Source of the DNA: Chara braunii
Lineage: Eukaryota > Streptophyta > Charophyceae > Charales > Characeae
Length of the DNA: 36,616 nt
Direction of reading: 5' to 3'
Assembly (NCBI GenBank): GCA_003427395.1
Contig: BFEA01000048.1
Coordinates: 1,228,110-1,264,725, forward strand
Shown here: positions 30,791 to 36,616 of the stretch, piece by piece
Layout: each line of letters opens with the position of its first letter
How positions within the stretch are numbered: the first letter of the stretch is position 1
Program-made: the position numbers and the translations under genes
The notes under the pieces: model-generated
What the model was told of the DNA's origin: nothing
The model's input: the letters and a program-made list of their open reading frames with translations, nothing else
The model's database searches: none

Positions 30791-32039
30791 CACTACCAAG
30801 GAGGAAGACCTTCAGAAATCCCATGGATAAAGTGATGCCCTTAGAGAGCACAATCAGGTGTTAGGGCTATCCATATGAGCATGAGGCAAACCAACAACCA
30901 ATAATGCATGGATCATCAACCTGGTAATTGAAAGAAAGTTGGTCCAGTGGAAAGACGGATACGCCTCGTTGTTTGGCTGATCTCTAGTCATCAACAACGT
31001 GATGTTGGTTGCTCTATGGTATCAATCAGCCCTCTAGGCACTCAGCAAAGAAGGCATAAAATCCCTGCAACGTCAGATAGTAGCCTACCTATGGAGGGGG
31101 AATCATGAATATCGCCTGACAATCAATAATCCAACCGAAACGCAAAGGAGGAGTGGGCATTATAGACCTGAGCGCCCAGGTGATGACCTTGGTCATACAA
31201 ATGGGTGAAAACCCTCCTTCTAAACCCACAAGCTCTATAGCGACCATTGGCAGTGGAGCAGATCAAACGACTTACCCTTACAGTTCTCAAAGGCATATCC
31301 TACAAATTGAATGTGGATTGAAGACCACTATTGGGCTATCCCGCGATACTCCACCTAGTCTCAGGGCTCAGACCAATAGGCAACGAGGGAAGATTTGAGA
31401 AATGATCCTGTTTGGATCAACTTGCTGAAAATCTGGAGTAGACTTACCCTCCCGGAAAAAATACCCCCCACAAGGTGGGAAGAGGTGTATAGGCAGCCAG
31501 TATGGCAACAAATAGCTCACCAACCCCCATGGGGTCTCTTCCTTCGCACAAAAAATCCATGGTAAGGGTGGGTCAAACACGGGGTTCTGAGAGTAGGAGA
31601 CATTTGGGACCAGGAACAAAAGGATTGGGTCACAAGAGCCCACTTGAGACCAAGCTGAAATATTGTTATATCCTGGGGGAAGCATTAAAAACAATCATAG
31701 AGGTAATCCCTTTGGATTGGGTCCGTATACTGTGTTAAGGTCCACAGGAAGGGAGACAGGGTTGCACTTCGAGAGCGCAAAGGATACACTCGGCAATATA
31801 GTAGATGTCCATCCTTATGGAGAAGCATTGGTGAGCTGCTTTAGGCTGCAAAACAACCATCGTTTCATCAAGATTCTCCCGGTTGAGGACCTATGACTCC
31901 ACTGAGGGAAGTCTTCAGGATAGGGGTCCTGAAGGAAAAGAAAAAATGGATTGCCTACCAGCCCAACACCCATGTCTCCCACCTAGCTTGTGACCCGAAG
32001 ACACTAGACTGGACAACACCCACCCCATGGAGGACCACC

Positions 32040-32470
32040 CATCAGAACCATTTGCACTCCCTAACGGCTAAAGCCACTTACCGGTTGATACGTTCAAAAC
32101 TCAACCTCCGAGACAGAGTCGAGGCTCGTTGGATGAGACACCTGAATGTGGCAACAAAGACCCTGAAAGGAATACAATGGTTTGAACACAACAAAATCAA
32201 ACCAGCCAGGCTGGCATCCCTTTAGTGTCAGATTGAGCATACTAGGTGTCTGCCAACAAAATATTGGTTGATAGACCGCACCGATCTCGAACAGAAGGGG
32301 CTTGCTCTACTATGGTCCAAGCTTTGCATCACGGTCTTCCCATCAAGAAAATGTTCAGAAACCATAGAACACATCTTCTTTCAGTGCCCAGGCTCGGTAT
32401 GGCTCTCGAGGTGGTGGGATCAAATCCGGCGCCGGATAGGTATGGACACACAATGGCCTTGGGACTAGAA
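32040..32470 (+). pseudogene. LINE B zf-RVT region, copy 1
   Basis: Frames give TAKATYRLIRSKLNLRDRVE, ARWMRHLNVATKTLKGIQWF, then (after stops) TRCLPTKYWLIDRTDLEQKG and SETIEHIFFQCPGSVWLSRWW. Copy 2 has W-C-K-L-C where this copy has W-S-K-L-C (Ser codon at 32316), so the first zinc-binding cysteine is lost; the histidine and last cysteine remain. Confidence 0.75.
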
Positions 32471-32689
32471 AACTTTACTCTGCAAGACCTGGCACCCAGA
32501 CCAACTAAGCGACCACGAACTAATATGTTTAAAATAGGTAGAAGAGCAGTTATATGGGTCATATGGTGGTGTTGTCGCACAATGGAAATGGAGCGAAGTC
32601 GACAGGATGGGCTAGAATTTATGGACTCAATCAGGCAGCACATCCTGACAGAGAGAACCATACAATGAGACTCGATGAAAGAAAATATG

Positions 32690-33120
32690 ACATTTATTTC
32701 TTTTGAAGTTTAACTTCAAATTTTTTTTTTTAAGAATCAGAAAAAAAAATCAGCAAAGATTGGTTAGGGGGGGGGGGGGGGGGAGGAGAAGGTGGCAAAA
32801 TGGCAACAATGAATCAGATACGGAAAGGGGGAAATGGGGAGGAACCGGAGGATGGGGAGAAACTGTTATAGGGCATGCTAGTTAGAGATTGCACCCTCTC
32901 TTTCTGAGATTGGACACTCTCATACCTGATTGTCCCATTGAGACCCCTCTCAGACTTCCCAGAACTCTTCCCTCCCCCAGAGTTTTCTATAGTGGGATTA
33001 TCATGGAGCCGGGCGGAATGAGAATGAGAAACAAGGAAGGAAAGAAAGCTGCTAGGTCAATAGAGTTGAATTTGGCATCTCCTCAATTTTGAAACAGCAA
33101 AGGTCAATCGAAATAGAATA
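32690..33120. other. Spacer between LINE B copies, with poly-G
   Basis: T-rich and A-rich runs (32718-32750) are followed by 17 G (32767-32783) and purine-rich sequence. The T-rich and A-rich runs may be the remains of copy 1's tail. No gene is seen. Confidence 0.5.
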
Positions 33121-33359
33121 ATTGTTTCTCCCACTTAAAAGATCCATCACAGATGCTTGAGGGTTGGAGATGGAAAAACCACTAGCCAAATAATAAATTT
33201 GGGAAGCTCTAATTTTAATGGAAAAAGAAAAAACATATGGTATAGATTGCCTGCCCAAAAACTTTTGGGGAACAATGTGGGATTTCATCTCCCAAAATTT
33301 CATGAGCTTCTATCAAGCGGTATGAAACTCAGGGTTATGGGGGAAATTGGTAGTTAGGG

Positions 33360-34060
33360 GGGTTTCACTCTCCTGTACAAAAAGGGTGCTAAATGTAATA
33401 TTAAAAATTACTGCCTCATCACACTCCTTACTGTTGTATACAAAGTAGTGGGTAAGGTCCTAACAGACAGAATGCTTAAGTTTATAAAGGATATCATTCA
33501 ACCACCTCAAACGGGGTTTATTACACGAAGGAATATTCAAGACAATATCCTGCTTATTAATAAATTAGTCAAGTTTTCTCAATAGTTTTAACATAATGCT
33601 GCATTCATCTATATAAACTTCGAAAAACCTTATGACCATGTAGATTGATTTTTCTTAGACAAATGTATTGAGAAGATTGAGTTTGGTCCCTACTTCAGAA
33701 GATGGATAGAAATTATGCACCAAACGTAACCACCAGGGTAGCCATAAATGGTAACATAGCTCCTCCGATCAACCTTTATAGATCTGTCAAACAAGGGGAC
33801 ACATTAGCCCCTTTTTTATTCATCATAGTTATGGAAGTGCTAGCAACCAATCTAAATCATCATAAAAACATTAAAAAACTTCAAGTCACTTTCATTGCTG
33901 ACGGCGCGATTCCAGTGTGTTCCCTACTTGCAGATAACCTCTCATTGATGGTAGATGCAACAAAGGAAAACATGGAGTCAATCCAAACATTGATGAATAT
34001 TTTCTGTAGATGATTTGACATGAAGATTAATTGGGGAGATAAAACCATAGGTTGGTGGAT
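33360..34060 (+). pseudogene. LINE B reverse transcriptase, copy 2, both catalytic boxes altered
   Basis: Frame 1 reads LLYKKGAKCNIKNYCLITLL, KVLTDRMLKFIKDIIQPPQT, GFITRRNIQDNILLINKLVK, then AAFIYINFEKPYDHVD and a stop (33646). Box A has Asn (33616-33618) where copy 1 has the catalytic Asp. After a frameshift near 33715, NATTRVAINGNI, SVKQGDTLAPFLFIIVMEVL (a good box B) and CSLLADNLSLMVDA follow; box C is LADN rather than (F/Y)ADD. All three catalytic positions are thus compromised or separated by stops. Confidence 0.85.
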
Positions 34061-34500
34061 CCACCATTAAGGAGTCGGACCACCATAAATTCTCAAAATT
34101 AAACGGCTCTCACAAGATCCACCATCAGAGTCTTAGGCATCTCTTTATCAGTTGAAGGTAGACCAAAATCAAATAATGAATGCAGAATGCAGAATGTCAG
34201 ACTAAACTGGAACAGTTACTTTGGAAAAACAAACACACCTTCATCATGGGTCGTTCACTAGCCATCAGTAATCTAGTTCTAGTGTCAATATGATACAAAT
34301 CAGTCATCTCGCTCTAGATAACTCGGCGATCAAGATATTCCAACAAGAACTCAGACGCTTTCTCTGGAGGGGTAACAATGATTACAAAAATGTTATTAGC
34401 AGAGTGGTCTGGTCTTCAGTAATCCAACCAAGGTTAAAAGGAGGTCGGGTATCATTGACCAGTCATACAAACCGTGACGTTCTCAATCCAATGGATTAAG

Positions 34501-34564
34501 AGGCTTGTCTTCAATCCTCAGACCCCTTGGCACTCCAAGGGGTCTGAGGATTGAAGACAAGCCT
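34501..34564. repeat. Perfect 30-bp inverted repeat with a 4-base loop, inside LINE B
   Basis: AGGCTTGTCTTCAATCCTCA and 10 more bases (34501-34530), loop CACT, then the exact reverse complement (34535-34564). The left arm is ordinary LINE sequence (KRLVFNPQTPWHS in the matching frame, cf. copy 1 near 31215). The right arm is an inverted copy inserted where LINE sequence should continue. It is a snap-back duplication or an assembly or library artefact. Confidence 0.95.
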
Positions 34565-35291
34565 GTTAAGGGAACAAATAAGGAGACTGACCCCATAGAC
34601 TGCAAACTCGACTGACCTCGCAATGTGGTTAGAAAATCGTTCATGGTCCATTCCGCGGTATACCTTCAAGGACCAGAATGAGCAAGATGTATCTGATAGA
34701 GAGGCAGTTAGACCAAACATCAGAAAGGACCCATTCTGGGAAACAATTCTTAAAACATGGAGAAAATTTCCCCTGCCTGATAAACATCCTCCCAGTGATG
34801 GGAAAAAATCAGTAGGCAACCACTCTTTATTAGTCTTTAACAATTAATGGATTAGGGATTCTCTCGGTGTCACCCTGCATTGTAAGGAATCGCCATAGAA
34901 ATGATGGATAAAAAAAAAGAATTACAAGAATCAAAGACATTGGGGATACAAACACCAATGATTGACTCCGAATGTTCTCCACAATAAACTTAAATATTGT
35001 CATCGAGTGGAGGAAAGCCTAAATAAAATAACATAATGAATGACTCATTTGGTAGGAAATATTATACCGCTTTCCCCAAAGAAAGAGGTCATAATCTCCC
35101 TTTTCGAGCTAGCAGAGGACAACAAGGTTCCCTAGTGCCCAAATAATGAAACAAAATGGGTATCAACAGACAAGATATTTAAGATCAGAGTCCTTAAAAT
35201 AGATTCAACAACAAAATTGAAATTTCCTTCAAGCCCTATTGAGGACTTACAATTAGATCCTGCCACCTGGACATAGGGAACAAATACACAC

Positions 35292-35700
35292 TTGAAAAGG
35301 AATTACAACCAATTTTTACACACCCCCTCGGTTAAATCAACATACTGGATGATTAAGCCAAGGATTAATTTAAAAGATAAGGTTGAGTCCAGATGGATGA
35401 AACATTTAAATTTGGGCAAGGATGATTTTAGACAGATCCAATGGTTCAAGACTGTAAGATCCAAACCATCCAAAATCGCCTCACTGCAATGGCAAATAGA
35501 ACATCGTTGCCTTCCTACAAAAGAATGGTTAATAAATAAAACCTCTCTAGAAAAGGAGTCGTCATTGAGCCTTGGTGCAAACTTTGCAAAACTGCATTCC
35601 CGAGTAGGAAAATTTCTGAAACTATAGAACACATATTTCTAGCGTGCCAAGGGGCGGTCTGGCTTTGGAGGTGGTGGGATCACATTTCAGACCAGCTAGA
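35292..35700 (+). pseudogene. LINE B zf-RVT region, copy 2, zinc ligands intact
   Basis: A frame of 111 codons reads SVKSTYWMIKPRINLKDKVE, SRWMKHLNLGKDDFRQIQWF, then IASLQWQIEHRCLPTKEWLI. A frameshift near 35570 leads into WCKLCKTAFPSRKISETIEH and IFLACQGAVWLWRWWD. Cysteines at 35576 and 35585, histidine at 35630 and cysteine at 35645 complete a C-x2-C...H-x4-C knuckle. Better preserved than copy 1. Confidence 0.8.
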
Positions 35701-36240
35701 AACACAAGCCTAGTGGTCGTGGGGTTGGAAAGCAGTTCTGCTAGAAGAATGGAACCCTGAGCAATCTGACAACTTTACACATAACTTGTTTATTCTGGGA
35801 AGGCGAGCATCGCCGAGCAATTCTCTGGGCCATATAGCAATGAAGATGTACTTTTGATTGGGAAGAAGAGAGGCTGGATGACCCAGAATTCACTGACATT
35901 ATCTAACAACAAGTTAATAGCTACTCATTGGGACAATCTTAAGGGAAATTATCAATTTAATTCCTCAAAAGCCGATATATGCAAATCAATACAAAAATTC
36001 CGCAGAGACTGGCTAGGGGTGTCAAAAGGGGGGGAAATTGGGAAGGTGGAATGGGAAGGGGAGGGAGGAAAAGAAGGAGAGGAGATCATCGGAAGTTACA
36101 GGCTAAAGTTGAATGATTGGACCATGGTGGATCCTTCAATCCCCCTCCGCTGGATGCAAGAGTTCCCTAATCCATTCCCACCACCTCTAAACTCCATTGT
36201 CCCACTCTCTTCGTATGGGAGGTGTGATCAGTAGGCATTC

Positions 36241-36616
36241 CAGTTACTTTATGTCAAGGGAGGCTGGATACGGCTTCCAGCAGGTGCATCTTCAAGTTGA
36301 AGAATTTGGTTCTGCANTGCTTAAATGACGACAGGTCGACAAAGTATAGTCCAGCTTTTGGTTGGTTTGGTGCTTACCGGGCCTGGGGGATAAAAGGGGC
36401 AGGTGGGGAAGGGAGGAACTAGTTTTTTGCAGCAGTTATCTGGCGCCTGGTTCAGGGTGAAGAGGTCCTCTCCCTTCTTCCACTTCCCTGCTCAGTCAAT
36501 CCTCTGGTTTCCAGGGCAATCAACGCTGGCAGAAAGTTCTCATTCCTCCTTCTTTTGACATAGTCCAAATCCATTTTATATAAGAAACTCTGGACCCGCT
36601 TTCCAGTAGGTAATGC
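36241..36616. other. Unassigned tail with an ambiguous base
   Basis: No gene recognised. An N at 36317 marks uncertain sequence. Two phrases, GGGCATTCCAGTTA-type and TTTCCAGTAGGTAATGC at the very end, carry no identifiable meaning. Confidence 0.4.

Larger units (their letters stand above)
29280..32690 (+). mobile_element. Decayed LINE, family B copy 1
   Basis: Plus-strand non-LTR element lacking a visible endonuclease. In order: linker (two tandem copies, 29307-29588), pre-RT region (FFKDLFRSP and LTEQQQELL type words), RT (about 29860-30790), thumb and connection (30790-31990, much damaged), and zf-RVT (32040-32470). The tail reaches about 32690, where T- and A-rich runs begin. Family B differs from A in its RT motifs (PSPTGFI...IQDNILVINEIIKL). 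Many stops and frameshifts make it inactive. Confidence 0.85.
33120..36240 (+). mobile_element. Decayed LINE, family B copy 2
   Basis: Plus-strand copy of the same family as 29280-32690. It starts in the pre-RT region (GIDCLPKNFWGTMWDFISQN near 33240), then RT (33360-34060), connection, an inverted duplication (34501-34564), and zf-RVT (35292-35700). A last open stretch runs to 36234 and ends in SYGRCDQ. No endonuclease is seen. Frame changes near 33715 and stops throughout make it inactive. AT content is higher than in copy 1. Confidence 0.85.

Noticed and set aside
34511-34843. 110-residue minus-strand frame
   Set aside because: Antisense to LINE B and extended by the inverted duplication at 34501-34564.

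Overview
The window looks like nuclear DNA of a streptophyte, meaning a green plant or charophyte alga. A Chara-like genome is my guess and is not proven. Three observations support this. One exon resembles the C-terminal half of a CASP-like (CASPL) membrane protein, a green-lineage family. Two LINE families carry an AP-endonuclease, a reverse transcriptase and a C-terminal zf-RVT knuckle, as plant LINEs do. One LTR element has a primer-binding site complementary to plant initiator-Met tRNA. There are no operons, Shine-Dalgarno sites or dense bacterial coding. I found no complete, intact gene; most of the window is dead mobile DNA, simple repeats and unassigned sequence.

Layout. 1-4.7 kb: mostly unassigned, with one unrecognised minus-strand ORF of 170 codons (2700-3212). 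4.7-6.4 kb: 5' half of a decayed LINE (family A: endonuclease plus the start of the RT). 6.5-9.56 kb: minus-strand remains of an LTR retrotransposon (LTR 9216-9558, primer-binding site 9205-9215, gag-like remnants down to about 7.3 kb). Its LTR ends exactly where homology to a second family A LINE begins (9559 to about 12.7 kb, RT and zf-RVT part). 12.7-16.5 kb: unassigned sequence, a 166-bp tandem duplication containing an Illumina Nextera mate-pair junction adapter (15234-15271), GATA/GA microsatellites, and a 75-nt poly-T with an N.

16.5-22.2 kb: AT-richer gene-poor DNA with a 15-copy minisatellite of about 80 bp (20141-21290). 22.2-28.8 kb: the most gene-like part. It holds a nested palindrome cluster, a minus-strand ORF with a membrane segment, the CASP-like terminal exon (24438-24692), two tRNA-like (SINE-type) segments, two long near-perfect hairpins (25293-25457 and 26473-26581), several exon-shaped islands, and long homopolymers. 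28.9-29.2 kb: a foldback (MITE-like) element. 29.28-36.24 kb: two tandemly placed, decayed copies of LINE family B, each with domain order RT then zf-RVT. Each has different catalytic or zinc-binding residues lost, plus internal tandem or inverted duplications.

Nothing here forms a coordinated pathway. The relations between features are nested mobile-element insertion, later decay by frameshifts and short tandem duplications, and at least one clear assembly artefact. I did not find a convincing new biological system. The most useful leads are the adapter-marked misassembly, the LTR/LINE nesting with an empty-site copy, the two hairpins around the CASP-like gene, and the minisatellite.
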